From assembly GCA_045657625.1 (NCBI GenBank), contig JAZOTM010000014.1, forward strand, positions 69,106 through 133,105: a stretch of DNA of 64,000 bases. Direction: 5' to 3'. The position numbers were made by a program, and so were the translations under genes. The notes beneath the pieces were generated by a model. That model did not search any database, was not told the DNA's origin, and saw only the letters and a list, made by a program, of their open reading frames with translations. Shown piece after piece: positions 8,316-17,476 of this stretch; position 1 is the stretch's first letter; every line of letters starts with the position of its first letter. This stretch comes from JAZOTM01 sp045657625 (GTDB lineage Bacteria; Bacillota; Clostridia; Lachnospirales; Lachnospiraceae).

Positions 8316-9983
8316 ATGAGTGAAACAGAAAAAGAAAAAGTAAAAAAGCAGGCTCCGGTGAAGGCCATAGTCTTGTCTGTTGTAGGCATTTTGGCTTTGG
8401 TATACCTTGTTTTTTCCTTTTACTTTAGTAGTCATTTTTTCCTAAATACTACGGTAAATGATATTGTATGTAGTGGAAAAAGTGCAGATGCAGTAAAAGA
8501 AATGATTACGGAGCAGGTTTCTGACTATGTGTTGACTTTAGAAGAAAACGGCGGAGATACCGAAGAAGTTGTTGGTACGGATATTTCTTTAACAGCAGTT
8601 TTTGACGATTCTTTGGAACAATTAGTGGAAGATCAGAATGGTTTCTCTTGGCCTTTGTATTTGTTTAAAGAAAATACCTTAGAGGCAGAAACAATGGTAA
8701 CTTTCCAGGAGGATGAGTTACAGGCTGTGCTTGCGAATTTGCAATGCATGGATACCACACAGATGGAAGAACCGGTGGATGCCACCATTACCTATACAGA
8801 TGGTGCTTTTACAATTGTAGAAGCAGATTATGGTTCTACCATCAACGAAGAAGGATTTTTGACTGCAGTGGAAGAAGCAGTGGCTTCTTTACAGACAGAG
8901 TTGAATATGCAGGAATCCGGCTGCTATGTTTTACCAACCTATACTTCTGAATCCGAAGAAGTACAGACAGCCCTTGCAACGTTGGAAAGTTATGGCAATC
9001 ACACCATTACTTATACCTTTGATGACGAAACGGAAGTTTTGGATGAAGAGGCAGTTTCCGAATTGTTGCAGGTGGATGAAAACATGAACATTTCGGTGGA
9101 TGAAGAAGCTGCCGCAGAATTCATCTCTACTTTGGCAAGCAAGTATAACACCTATGGTCAGCCAAAGGAATTTACGACCACAAGTGGTGAAGTGGTTACC
9201 ATTTCCAATACCTATTATGGTTGGTTAATCGATCAGGATGGGGAATTGGAGCAGTTAAAGAGCGATTTGATGAGCACAGAGGATGTGACTCGTGATGCAG
9301 TTTATACTTATACGGCCAACAGTCATGGTGATCAGGACTGGGGAGGTACCTATGTAGAAGTAAATATTTCCGCGCAGAAGATGTATGTCTATGTAGATGG
9401 AAATTTGGAATTGGAAGCCTCTACAGTTACCGGAAGTATTGAAGACGGAAACGGCACCCATACCGGTGTGTTCTTTATTCAGTCCAAGGAAACCGAGCGT
9501 TACCTGACCGGTGAGACGTATCGTTCTTTCGTAAACTATTGGATGCCATTCAATGGTGGAGAAGGATTCCATGATGCAACATGGAGAAGCAGCTTTGGTG
9601 GTACCATTTATTTGACCAGCGGTTCTCATGGTTGTGTAAACTTGCAGAAGAGCGTTGCTGCCCAACTTTATGATTTGGTAGAAGTAGGTACTCCGGTATT
9701 TGTTTATCGCTTAGAATCTACTGCAAATGCGTCACAGCAGACCATTGCAAATATGGTAATCAGTAAAATTGATTCTGTCGGAGAAGTAACTTTAGACAGT
9801 GAAACCATTATGACAGAAGCACAGAACTTATATAATTACTTAACAGATGAGGGAAAAGCCCTTGTAACAAATTATTCGTTATTACAGGCTCAGCAGGCAC
9901 AGCTCGCAGCCCTAAAGGCGCAAGCTGCCGCGGAGACTACAACGAGTACGGATGAAAGTACTGACGTTGTAGGAAATGAATAA
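8316..9983 (+). CDS. Membrane-anchored L,D-transpeptidase (YkuD) with PG-binding repeat domain
   Basis: A 555-residue cell-envelope enzyme that would cross-link or modify peptidoglycan through 3-3 linkages. The chosen ATG 8316 has AGGAAGGA just upstream. A cytoplasmic basic tail is followed by one membrane anchor around residues 18-40. Residues about 60-340 are the acidic extracellular region with two repeats of the putative peptidoglycan-binding type found upstream of YkuD domains. The YkuD catalytic motif is SGSHGCVNL with Cys at about residue 440. The C-terminal 85 residues are a Gln/Ala/Thr-rich tail. It is monocistronic: own promoter and terminator. Confidence 0.9.
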   Translation: MSETEKEKVKKQAPVKAIVLSVVGILALVYLVFSFYFSSHFFLNTTVNDIVCSGKSADAVKEMITEQVSDYVLTLEENGGDTEEVVGTDISLTAVFDDSLEQLVEDQNGFSWPLYLFKENTLEAETMVTFQEDELQAVLANLQCMDTTQMEEPVDATITYTDGAFTIVEADYGSTINEEGFLTAVEEAVASLQTELNMQESGCYVLPTYTSESEEVQTALATLESYGNHTITYTFDDETEVLDEEAVSELLQVDENMNISVDEEAAAEFISTLASKYNTYGQPKEFTTTSGEVVTISNTYYGWLIDQDGELEQLKSDLMSTEDVTRDAVYTYTANSHGDQDWGGTYVEVNISAQKMYVYVDGNLELEASTVTGSIEDGNGTHTGVFFIQSKETERYLTGETYRSFVNYWMPFNGGEGFHDATWRSSFGGTIYLTSGSHGCVNLQKSVAAQLYDLVEVGTPVFVYRLESTANASQQTIANMVISKIDSVGEVTLDSETIMTEAQNLYNYLTDEGKALVTNYSLLQAQQAQLAALKAQAAAETTTSTDESTDVVGNE

Positions 9984-10004
9984 GCAGAAATCTTGATAAA
10001 AAGA

Positions 10005-12005
10005 TTACAGCTCAAAGATTTGGAGATTCCACGGAGAAATCCGGATGGAATCTCCTTTTTTGTATGTTTTTTGTGAAGTCAGTTCCCGGGCGTCAAAAGG
10101 AAGCGTCACGGTTTGCTCCTGACCGGAATAATTTAGGTAGTAGTGTATTTTTTTCCCAAATTGGTTGGTGCCTTGTTTTACTACCAAGGGATAGGTTTCC
10201 TGTGGAAGGTTGATTCGGCTATCTTCGCAGATTTTTTTCATTAAGGCTTCTGCAAAGGACAAATCTTCGGAGTAGCTTCCAAAATAGTAAGCCTTTCCGT
10301 CCCCATAAGAGTTCACGGTGGCAGCAGCATAGTCTTTGTAGTATGGGTTTTCGTAGGTGGCAAGTATTTCTGCAGTATCCGGAATGAGAAGCTCCATCCA
10401 GGTAGAAGCAGGCACCTGTGTATCGCCAATGCGTACATCCACATCATAAGGGATGGTAAATTGGTCATAGTGCATACCAAAGCAATCTGTCATGAGTGCC
10501 GGCTGTGACTCTGCATAAATTTTTAAATGTTCATTGCTAAAGAAACTACGCATGGTGGCAAGAAGTGTGCCGCCATTTTTTACATATTCTTTTAATTGCA
10601 AAAGCGAGCTGGCTTTTACAGAATATAGGGAAGGTGCAATCACAAGCTTGTATTTTTCAAGATCGGCATCATCCGCATGCACAATGTCGTATTCCACGTT
10701 TAAATGATAGAGGGCATCGGCAATGTAACGGAGGAAGGTATTAAAACTGGTATCTCCGGTGGTGCCGGCAGGAGCCGCTGGGAAATATTTTTCTCCTGTG
10801 AAGGATTCGTTGTTCACTAAAATAGCAACGTTGTTTTCTTTTTTCAGTTGAAGCAGATGGTCTCCAATGGCTTTCCATTCATTGCCGATGGACATGCAAT
10901 CCCGATAGGTGGCATTTTCTTTTAGATCGTGGGATAACACCCCTTTCCAGTAGCTTTCCAGGGAGTTGTGAATGGAATGCCAATGCCAGTACATCACACC
11001 GTTGGCACCGTTTGCCAAATGATGATAAGCCTGCAAACGAAGCTGGCCCGGATAAGGAAGCCAACCAAGATTGCCCTGTGCCTCCGTTTCCAAAACATAA
11101 AAGTTTTTCTTTTTTAACCCATAACTGATGGCTCCGCAAACATTGATTTCCGCGCCGGTCAGATGAGCACCGGAGGGATGATAAATGTCTGCGCCTACCG
11201 TATCCACCTGTGTGGCGGTTTCGAATTGCTCACAATCCGGTTGAAAGCCGTAGGAATAGTTGTGCCAATCAAAATCAAAGTTGTGGGTGATAAATTGATC
11301 TTCCCGCTTGTATTCTTCGATAATGCCTCGTTGCCAAGCAAAAAATTCCGTTACAAGAGAGCGTTGGAATTTTTCGTATTCTGCAGCCAAACTGCCGTTG
11401 ATGGTGCCGCGAATGTCCGGGAAGTCTTCCCAACTGTTGATGCGGTTGCTCCAGTAATCCAAACCAAATTCGTGGTTGAAGTCTTCCAAAGAAGGCCATT
11501 TTTCCTTGCAATATTCTACGAAACGCGTTTGTGCATAGGTGCTACAAGTGTCGTAGGGTTTGGTCTCGTTGTCAATTTGATAACCAATGACATTGGGATG
11601 TTTGGCTACATGGGAAATCAACACGCGAATAATGTTTTCTGCATATTTCAAATAAGTAGGATGGGTAATATCCATGTTTTGACGATGGCCGTAAAGACTA
11701 CGTCCGCTGTGGGTCCATCCAAGAATTTCCGGTTCTTTTTTTACGAGCCATGTGGGAATGGCATAGGTGGGGGTACCTATAATGACATTGAAATGATATT
11801 TCTCAGCTCCGGCCAACATGCGGTCCAAAGCAGTAAAATCGTAGACATGTTCCTGGGGCTCAAGAGTGCTCCAGGTGGATTCTGCGATACGAATGGTGTT
11901 CATGCCGGCACGTTCCATCATCTTAAAATCTTCTTCTAAACGGTCGTAGGGCATGTATTCATCATAGTATGCGCATCCATAGAATAGTTCCTTTTGCGTT
12001 TTCAT
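10005..12005 (-). CDS. Beta-galactosidase, glycoside hydrolase family 42
   Basis: A 666-residue retaining beta-galactosidase that hydrolyses terminal beta-galactosyl residues of oligosaccharides. The GH42 (beta/alpha)8 barrel opens with FYGCAYYDEYMPYDR and AGMNTIRIAESTWS. The acid/base Glu is in YQIDNETKPY (residue 147) and the nucleophile is in YVLETEAQGN (Glu306). A trimerisation-type domain and small C-terminal beta domain follow. There is no signal peptide, so it acts on imported sugars. It is divergent from lacI-type gene 12121-13122 and has a LacI-type operator at 12056-12065 just downstream of its likely promoter. Its last codons also encode the terminator of the convergent gene. Confidence 0.94.
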   Translation of the reverse strand: MKTQKELFYGCAYYDEYMPYDRLEEDFKMMERAGMNTIRIAESTWSTLEPQEHVYDFTALDRMLAGAEKYHFNVIIGTPTYAIPTWLVKKEPEILGWTHSGRSLYGHRQNMDITHPTYLKYAENIIRVLISHVAKHPNVIGYQIDNETKPYDTCSTYAQTRFVEYCKEKWPSLEDFNHEFGLDYWSNRINSWEDFPDIRGTINGSLAAEYEKFQRSLVTEFFAWQRGIIEEYKREDQFITHNFDFDWHNYSYGFQPDCEQFETATQVDTVGADIYHPSGAHLTGAEINVCGAISYGLKKKNFYVLETEAQGNLGWLPYPGQLRLQAYHHLANGANGVMYWHWHSIHNSLESYWKGVLSHDLKENATYRDCMSIGNEWKAIGDHLLQLKKENNVAILVNNESFTGEKYFPAAPAGTTGDTSFNTFLRYIADALYHLNVEYDIVHADDADLEKYKLVIAPSLYSVKASSLLQLKEYVKNGGTLLATMRSFFSNEHLKIYAESQPALMTDCFGMHYDQFTIPYDVDVRIGDTQVPASTWMELLIPDTAEILATYENPYYKDYAAATVNSYGDGKAYYFGSYSEDLSFAEALMKKICEDSRINLPQETYPLVVKQGTNQFGKKIHYYLNYSGQEQTVTLPFDARELTSQKTYKKGDSIRISPWNLQIFEL
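10022..10061 (+). terminator. Terminator embedded in the 3' coding end of the convergent GH42 gene
   Basis: GGAGATTCCA and TGGAATCTCC form a 10-bp stem topped by CGGA-GAAA-TCCG, followed by six T. The hairpin lies 38 bases after the L,D-transpeptidase stop and inside the last codons of the opposite-strand beta-galactosidase gene. Confidence 0.88.
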
Positions 12006-12055
12006 TGTTCCTCCAATTTGACAAAAAAATTTTTTCTTGATACTCTTTAATAGGT

Positions 12056-12109
12056 AAACCGATTGCGCAAAACATAAAAGTAGTATATCATGAATTGCGA
12101 GTAAGACAA
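12056..12109 (-). promoter_or_regulatory. GH42 promoter with LacI-type operator
   Basis: On the minus strand TTGTCT (12109-12104) and TATACT (12087-12082) are 16 bases apart. About 17 bases beyond the -10 lies AAACCGATTG with flanking CGCA (12056-12069 on the plus strand), which matches the operator core seen at 13378 and 17408. A repressor bound here would sit at the transcription start. Confidence 0.6.
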
Positions 12110-12120
12110 GAGGAGAATTT

Positions 12121-13122
12121 ATGAAAGAAGGTCAAAAAATCACAATCGCTGATATTGCGGAAGAACTGGGAGTTTCAAAAACCACGGTTTCTCGGGCAAT
12201 TTCCGGTAAAGGAAGAATTGGAGAGGAAACCAGACGCCGTGTGCAGGAGTATATTGAAAAATACAATTACAAGCCGAATTTAGTTGCGCAGGGACTGGCA
12301 AAATCCAAGACTTTCAATATTGGCATTACCATGCCGGGAAAATACGAATTGATGGATTTGCCCTTCTTTGAAAATTGCTTAATTGGTATTTATGAAGTAG
12401 CCAGTCAGTTGGGATACGACATCTTGTTGAATTTTAACGACAATACTTCTACTACTTATTTGGAGCGTATTGTAAACCACCATAAAGTGGATGGTGTGAT
12501 TTTGCTTCGAAGCTATACCGAGGATAAGGCCATTCGATTCTTAAAAGAGCGCAACATTCCTTTTGTGGTTATCGGTAGTACCACAGAGCCGAATGTTTAT
12601 CAAATCGACCACGATCACAGAGAGGCATGCAAGGAATTGATTTCTATCTTATTGATGAAGGAAATGAAAAGCATTGCATTGATTGGCGGGGATGAGGACC
12701 TGGTGGTTAATGCCAACCGTAAAAAAGGATTTATGGAGGCACATGAAAAGCTGGGAGTAGCAGTAGACAACAGTCATATATATATGAATTGCGATAGTTC
12801 TCAATTTATAGAAAAGGCCTTGGACAATATTTTAGACAGCAAAGTGGATTGTATTGCTTGTATGGACGATTCCATTTGTTCCATTGTTTTAAAAGAACTT
12901 CGTAAGAGAAAGGTAAAAGTACCAAAGGATATTCGGATTGTTTCCTTCTACGATAGTATGGTTTTGGAAAACAATGATCCATCTGTTACCTCCCTTTCTT
13001 TTGAATCCAGAGAACTTGGAATGCAAGCCACCAAAAATCTGGTGGATTTAATGGATGAAAAGGACATCGAAAAACGATGCTTAATGGGTTATGAAGTGGT
13101 TTTAAAGGAAAGTACAAAATAA
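12121..13122 (+). CDS. LacI family transcriptional regulator of the galactoside module
   Basis: A 333-residue repressor. The N-terminal helix-turn-helix with hinge helix is clear: ITIADIAEELGVSKTTVSRAISGKGRIG at residues 8-35, then the hinge region ending YNYKPNLVAQGL. The rest is the periplasmic-binding-protein-like effector domain (GITMPGKYE, VDGVILLRSY, ALIGGDEDLVVNANRKKGF). It lies between the divergent GH42 gene and the downstream ABC importer genes. Three matching palindromes near these promoters are the inferred operators. The inducer is probably galactose or a galactoside; this is inference from neighbours. A terminator follows the gene. Confidence 0.93.
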   Translation: MKEGQKITIADIAEELGVSKTTVSRAISGKGRIGEETRRRVQEYIEKYNYKPNLVAQGLAKSKTFNIGITMPGKYELMDLPFFENCLIGIYEVASQLGYDILLNFNDNTSTTYLERIVNHHKVDGVILLRSYTEDKAIRFLKERNIPFVVIGSTTEPNVYQIDHDHREACKELISILLMKEMKSIALIGGDEDLVVNANRKKGFMEAHEKLGVAVDNSHIYMNCDSSQFIEKALDNILDSKVDCIACMDDSICSIVLKELRKRKVKVPKDIRIVSFYDSMVLENNDPSVTSLSFESRELGMQATKNLVDLMDEKDIEKRCLMGYEVVLKESTK

Positions 13123-13166
13123 AAACTTTCTTAACAAGCGGAAAAAACATGATAAAATTTTTAGAA

Positions 13167-13202
13167 AAATCACAGTTTTTTGCAGAAACTGTGATTTTTT
13201 TC
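13167..13202 (+). terminator. Terminator after the lacI-type gene
   Basis: AAATCACAGTTT and AAACTGTGATTT form a 12-bp stem followed by a T run. The intergenic stretch 13123-13457 otherwise holds a weak operator-like half site (GTTGCGCAAAT at 13280-13290) and the promoter/operator listed next. Confidence 0.88.
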
Positions 13203-13338
13203 GTGGTGTAAAATGCTCCGAAAAAGCGCGAAAATACAACGATGCCAAAATAGGTTTACGGAAATTTACGAAAAAAATCGTTGCGCAAATATGCAATCTG
13301 CACAAAAACTGCGAAACCTAACTGTAAGATGTGTACAC

Positions 13339-13391
13339 TTGACATAAAACGGTTAAATAGGTATACTTTAAATAGTTCAACCGGTTGCGCA
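13339..13391 (+). promoter_or_regulatory. Promoter with LacI operator for the importer operon
   Basis: TTGACA (13339-13344) and TATACT (13362-13367) have the ideal 17-base spacing. The perfect palindrome CAACCGGTTG lies at 13378-13387, followed by CGCA, covering the expected transcription start. The same palindrome plus CGCA recurs at 17408. A second, weaker match about 100 bases upstream (13277-13291) could support looping. Confidence 0.8.
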
Positions 13392-13457
13392 AATGTTGCT
13401 CAGGGGACTTGTGTGAGCAGGACCAGTTGTACAAAAAAGATTTGGGAGGAACCAATT

Positions 13458-14783
13458 ATGAAGAGAAAAGTAGTTAGCGTTCTATTGTGTGCGAGCATGG
13501 TTGGTGCTATGATGGCAGGCTGTGGCTCTACAACAGAGGACACAACAAGTGATGCAACAACAACAGATGTTGCTGCAGAAGCAGACACAGAAGCAGCAAG
13601 CGATGCATCCGCTGATGCAATTGCAAACTTAATCGCTGCAACAGATGGTACCGTAGAATTAACCTTATGGTGCTCTGAAACAACTGAATACCAGACAGTT
13701 ATGGCTGAATTGGTAGAAAACTTTAAAGCAGAATATCCGGATGTTGATTTCAACATCACAATCGGAGCTGTTTCTGAAGCAGATGCAAAAGACGAAGTAT
13801 TAAACGACGTTGAAGCAGCAGCAGACGTATTCGTATTTGCAGACGATCAGTTAAATGATCTTGTAAATGCAGGCGCACTTCAGAGCGTAGATGCTACATT
13901 TACTTATGATCCTGCAGAAACAAATGCAGAATCTACTGTAGAAGCAGCTAGTGTTGATGGACAGCTTTATGCTTATCCTTTAACAGCTTCTAACGGATAT
14001 TTCTTATATTACAATAGCGAATACTTAACAGAAGAAGATGTTGCTTCTTGGGATTCTATCTTAGAAGTAGCAGCTGAAAATGGAAAGACTGTTGGTATGG
14101 AAGTATCAAACGGATGGTACTTATACTCATTCTTCGCAGGTGCTGGTCTTGAAATGTACATGCAGGATGACAACTCTAACTACTGCAACTGGAATGCAAC
14201 TGATACAGATATTACAGGTGCTGACGTAGCAAATGCAATTTCTGAAATCGCAGCAAACAGCGCATTCGTTAGCTGTGGAAACACAGACGGAACTGCAGCA
14301 GCAGCAAACGGCGAAATGATCGCTTTCGTTGATGGTACTTGGGATAGCGGTGCTTTCCAGGAAGCTTATGGCGATGGATATGCAGCAGCTAAATTACCTA
14401 CTTTCACAGTAAACGGTGAACAGGTTCAGATGGGATCTTTCGCAGGATACAAATTCGTAGGTGTTAACGCTTACTCTGATAACACAGGTTGGGCAATGCT
14501 TCTTGCTGAATACCTTACCAACGAAGAAAGCCAGCAGGCTATCGGTGTTGCAACAGGTGAAGGCCCAGCAAACACAGTAGCAGCAGCTTCTGAAGAAATC
14601 GCAGCTTCTCCTGCACTTGCAGCTCTTGCAGCACAGGCAGCTTATGCAGATCTTCAGAGAGTTGGAAACAACTTCTGGGATCCAGCAGCATCTCTTGGAC
14701 AGTCATTAGTTGAAGGTTCTGGCGATGTACAGTCATTACTTGATGCGGCAGTTGAGGGTATTACTCAGCCAGTTACTGAATAA
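13458..14783 (+). CDS. ABC importer sugar-binding lipoprotein (maltodextrin-type)
   Basis: A 441-residue extracytoplasmic solute-binding lipoprotein of the family 1 (MalE-like) class. The start ATG 13458 follows GGGAGGA. The lipoprotein signal ends MMAGC, so Cys becomes lipidated; an Ala/Thr/Asp-rich linker follows. Mature motifs such as VELTLWCSET and an Asn/Gly-rich Trp-containing sugar cleft (NGWYLYSFFAGAGLEMY, FVDGTWDSGAF) fit MalE-type proteins. Codon usage is biased toward a high-expression set. It is the first gene of the LacI-controlled operon; a hairpin separates it from the permeases. The ligand is inferred to be a beta-galactoside or galacto-oligosaccharide from the neighbouring GH42, not from binding residues. 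No ATPase is encoded here, so a shared MsmX-type ATPase elsewhere is likely. Confidence 0.92.
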   Translation: MKRKVVSVLLCASMVGAMMAGCGSTTEDTTSDATTTDVAAEADTEAASDASADAIANLIAATDGTVELTLWCSETTEYQTVMAELVENFKAEYPDVDFNITIGAVSEADAKDEVLNDVEAAADVFVFADDQLNDLVNAGALQSVDATFTYDPAETNAESTVEAASVDGQLYAYPLTASNGYFLYYNSEYLTEEDVASWDSILEVAAENGKTVGMEVSNGWYLYSFFAGAGLEMYMQDDNSNYCNWNATDTDITGADVANAISEIAANSAFVSCGNTDGTAAAANGEMIAFVDGTWDSGAFQEAYGDGYAAAKLPTFTVNGEQVQMGSFAGYKFVGVNAYSDNTGWAMLLAEYLTNEESQQAIGVATGEGPANTVAAASEEIAASPALAALAAQAAYADLQRVGNNFWDPAASLGQSLVEGSGDVQSLLDAAVEGITQPVTE

Positions 14784-14805
14784 TCCATTAAGAAGATGAT
14801 TTTGT

Positions 14806-14837
14806 GTAGCCCGCATACTTCAGGGTATGTGGGCTAC
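14806..14837 (+). promoter_or_regulatory. Intercistronic stem-loop between binding protein and permease genes
   Basis: GTAGCCCGCATAC and GGTATGTGGGCTAC form a long stem with a short loop, followed by a weak AATTTTAT run. In this position such hairpins act as partial terminators or 3' RNA stabilisers that raise binding-protein expression relative to permeases. Confidence 0.75.
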
Positions 14838-14892
14838 AATTTTATAAAGGTGTCTTTAGAGGTAGGGATTCAGGCACACGAGAGGAACGAAT

Positions 14893-16317
14893 ATGAAAAA
14901 ATTTTTAGACGCGGTAAAAGGCTATTTTGGGGATTTTGCCACAGCTGTAAAGAAGGGTGACGGCTGGACAAAGGGATCTCTTTTGGTTTTAGGTTCCGGG
15001 TATTTCGGAAGAGGACAGTTTGTAAAAGGTTTGTTAACCACACTTATTGAAATCGGAGTTATTTTATTCACAGTTTTATTTTCAGCACCATCTTTAGCAA
15101 AGTTCGGTACGTTAGGTACTGTGCAGAGAGAAGAGACCTTTGATATCTTAACTATGCAAAAGACGGTCAATGATTACGACAATTCATTCCTAATTCTACT
15201 CATCAGTGTTATTGGGATTGTAGTGATTTTAGGATTTGTTCTGTTTTACATTGGAAACATGAAGCATGTATATGAGCTTCAGCAGTTAAAAGAAAATGGA
15301 AAACATATAAATTCCTTTGTGGAAGATATCAAAGAATTATTCAACAAAAACTTCCATATTACTTTATTGACATTACCAAGTATCGGAGTACTTTTAATCA
15401 ATGTGATTCCGATTATCTTTATGATTTTTATTGCTTTCACCAATTATGATGAAGCACATATGCCACCGACTTATTTGTTTACTTGGGTTGGCTTCAAGAA
15501 CTTCAAAACGTTGTTTACATCTACATCGACTGTAACCTTTGGTTACGCATTTATTCGTATTTTGGTATGGACATTGATTTGGGCTGTTGTAGCAACCTTC
15601 AGCTGCTTTATCGGTGGTATCTTACTTGCAAAATTGCTCAATCACAAAAACACCAAATGCAAAGCAATGTGGAGAACGCTTTTCGTTATTACCATTGCGA
15701 TTCCACAGTTCGTTACGTTGCTTTTGATTGGTAAAATGTTTGGAGATTACGGTATCGTAAACTCTATCTGTAATAAAATTGGCTTGACCGGATTTTTACA
15801 GGACATTGGATTGGTATCCAGAGGACTTAGCTACATCCCATTCTTATCAAAACCGGGTTGGGCACACGTTATGATTATCTTAATCAATATTTGGGTAGGT
15901 ATTCCTTATCAGATGTTGATTGCTACCGGTATCTTAATGAATATTCCGGAAGACCAGTTGGAAAGTGCTCGTATTGACGGAGCGAACAACTTCCAGATTT
16001 TCTGGAAAATTACCATGCCGTACATTATGTTCATCATGGGACCAAGTTTGGTTACATCCGTAATTGCCAATATCAACAACTTCAACGTTATTTACTTGTT
16101 GTCAGGCAGCTACGTTACAACAAATATGAAATTTGCCAACTCTAACGCACAGGAAATTGACTTGTTGATTACCTGGTTATTCCGTTTGACCAATGACTAC
16201 TCAAACTACAAGATGGCATCTGTAATCGGTATCTGTGTATTTATTATCAGTGCTTTGATTACTGCAATTAGTTTCAGCAGAATGGTATCGGGAGATAAAG
16301 AGGAGGTGTTCCAGTAA
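14893..16317 (+). CDS. Sugar ABC importer permease, MalF type
   Basis: A 474-residue inner-membrane permease. A Firmicutes MalF-type N-terminal extension (GSGYFGRGQFVKGLLTT) and a helix pair precede the core BPD_transp_1 domain. The EAA loop, which docks the ATPase, is visible as ESARIDGANNFQIFWKITMP near residue 355. About eight membrane segments are apparent. It overlaps the next permease start by one base (TAATG). The partner permease and binding protein are adjacent; the ATPase must be supplied from elsewhere. Confidence 0.93.
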   Translation: MKKFLDAVKGYFGDFATAVKKGDGWTKGSLLVLGSGYFGRGQFVKGLLTTLIEIGVILFTVLFSAPSLAKFGTLGTVQREETFDILTMQKTVNDYDNSFLILLISVIGIVVILGFVLFYIGNMKHVYELQQLKENGKHINSFVEDIKELFNKNFHITLLTLPSIGVLLINVIPIIFMIFIAFTNYDEAHMPPTYLFTWVGFKNFKTLFTSTSTVTFGYAFIRILVWTLIWAVVATFSCFIGGILLAKLLNHKNTKCKAMWRTLFVITIAIPQFVTLLLIGKMFGDYGIVNSICNKIGLTGFLQDIGLVSRGLSYIPFLSKPGWAHVMIILINIWVGIPYQMLIATGILMNIPEDQLESARIDGANNFQIFWKITMPYIMFIMGPSLVTSVIANINNFNVIYLLSGSYVTTNMKFANSNAQEIDLLITWLFRLTNDYSNYKMASVIGICVFIISALITAISFSRMVSGDKEEVFQ

Positions 16318-17159
16318 TGAAGAAAACTACCAATATTATTTTACGTCACGTGCTTCTTACTGTATTAGCTGTGATTTGGTTGATTCCGATTGTTTGGTTA
16401 TTGGTAACATCCTTCAGTGGATATACCGGAATCAACACCATGCACTTCTTCCCAACAGAATGGAGTCTTGCAAACTATAGAAAATTATTCTTTGAACCGG
16501 ATACGGTAGCAAACTTCCCGGCATGGTTCAAGAATTCCATGATTATCGGTATTTGGTGCTGTGTAATCTCAACAATTTTTGTACTTATGGTTGCGTACGC
16601 AATGAGCTGTATGCGATTCAGAGCCAGAAAGCCACTTATGACATTGTCCTTGATTTTAGGTATGTTCCCGGGTGTATTATCTATGATCGCTATCTACTTT
16701 ATTATGAAAATGTTGGGACTTACCAACAGTGTTACAGGACTTGTTATTGTGTACTCCGGAGCATCAGGACTTGGTTATTTGATCTGTAAAGGATTCTTTG
16801 ATACCATTCCTGCTTCCCTCCGTGAGTCAGCATCTTTGGAAGGCGCATCTCAGTTTACGATTTTTACAAGAATTGTTATTCCGCTTTCTAAACCGATTAT
16901 TGTATATACTACGATCAACTCCTTCCTTGCACCTTGGATGGATTTCGTAATGGCAAAATTGATGATTCGTTCTAAGGATTCTGCGGATTGGACCGTAGCA
17001 ATCGGACTTTACAATATGTTACAGCGTAACTTGATCGGCGATTACTTCTCCGTATTCTGTGCCGGCGGTGTAATTGTAGCGATTCCGATTTCTATCTTGT
17101 TCATCATCATGCAGAAGTTCTATGTAGAAGGAATCACAGGCGGTGCGGTTAAGGGTTAA
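16317..17159 (+). CDS. Sugar ABC importer permease, MalG type
   Basis: A 280-residue permease with six membrane segments, partner of the upstream MalF-type protein. The EAA loop reads ESASLEGASQFTIFTRIVIP near residue 170. The C-terminal FYVEGITGGAVKG is the typical MalG ending. Its ATG overlaps the stop codon of the preceding gene (TAATG), implying translational coupling. A terminator lies about 100 bases downstream. Confidence 0.94.
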   Translation: MKKTTNIILRHVLLTVLAVIWLIPIVWLLVTSFSGYTGINTMHFFPTEWSLANYRKLFFEPDTVANFPAWFKNSMIIGIWCCVISTIFVLMVAYAMSCMRFRARKPLMTLSLILGMFPGVLSMIAIYFIMKMLGLTNSVTGLVIVYSGASGLGYLICKGFFDTIPASLRESASLEGASQFTIFTRIVIPLSKPIIVYTTINSFLAPWMDFVMAKLMIRSKDSADWTVAIGLYNMLQRNLIGDYFSVFCAGGVIVAIPISILFIIMQKFYVEGITGGAVKG

Positions 17160-17259
17160 TGCCTAATGCACGGAAAGGCTTGTAGGAGAGCCTTGATAAA
17201 AGAGGAGTTCTTATTTAAAATAAGAGCTGGAAATGATTTGAAATGAGCGCAAAACAAAA

Positions 17260-17294
17260 AGAGGAATCAGGTACACCTTGATTTCTCTTTTTTT
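17260..17294 (+). terminator. Terminator after the MalG-type permease
   Basis: AGAGGAATCA pairs with TTGATTTCTCT with one G-T wobble, followed by seven T. The 317-base gap 17160-17476 holds this terminator and the promoter/operator at 17403. Confidence 0.85.
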
Positions 17295-17402
17295 GTAGCA
17301 TGAGAAAAGCAACAGAGTATGTTTTCCTTTTCGTCAAAATGCAAAGGAGAAACCGAAAACTTTGTACTTTTTTCACAAAAAGAAAAAAGTAGGAAAATAG
17401 GT

Positions 17403-17432
17403 ATAGACAACCGGTTGCGCACTTGTTATAAT
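17403..17432 (+). promoter_or_regulatory. Promoter with LacI operator in the spacer, for the 616-residue protein
   Basis: TAGACA (17403-17408) and TATAAT (17427-17432) are separated by 18 bases. The perfect palindrome CAACCGGTTG (17408-17417) plus CGCA sits between them, so bound repressor would exclude RNA polymerase. Confidence 0.78.
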
Positions 17433-17476
17433 GACATCAACAAAACGAAAGAATGTACTTCGGGAAGGGAGAAAAA

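Noticed and set aside
11163..11939. A 258-residue plus-strand open frame opposite the GH42 gene
   Set aside because: It is a shadow of GH42 codons on the other strand, with no ribosome site and no protein-like composition.
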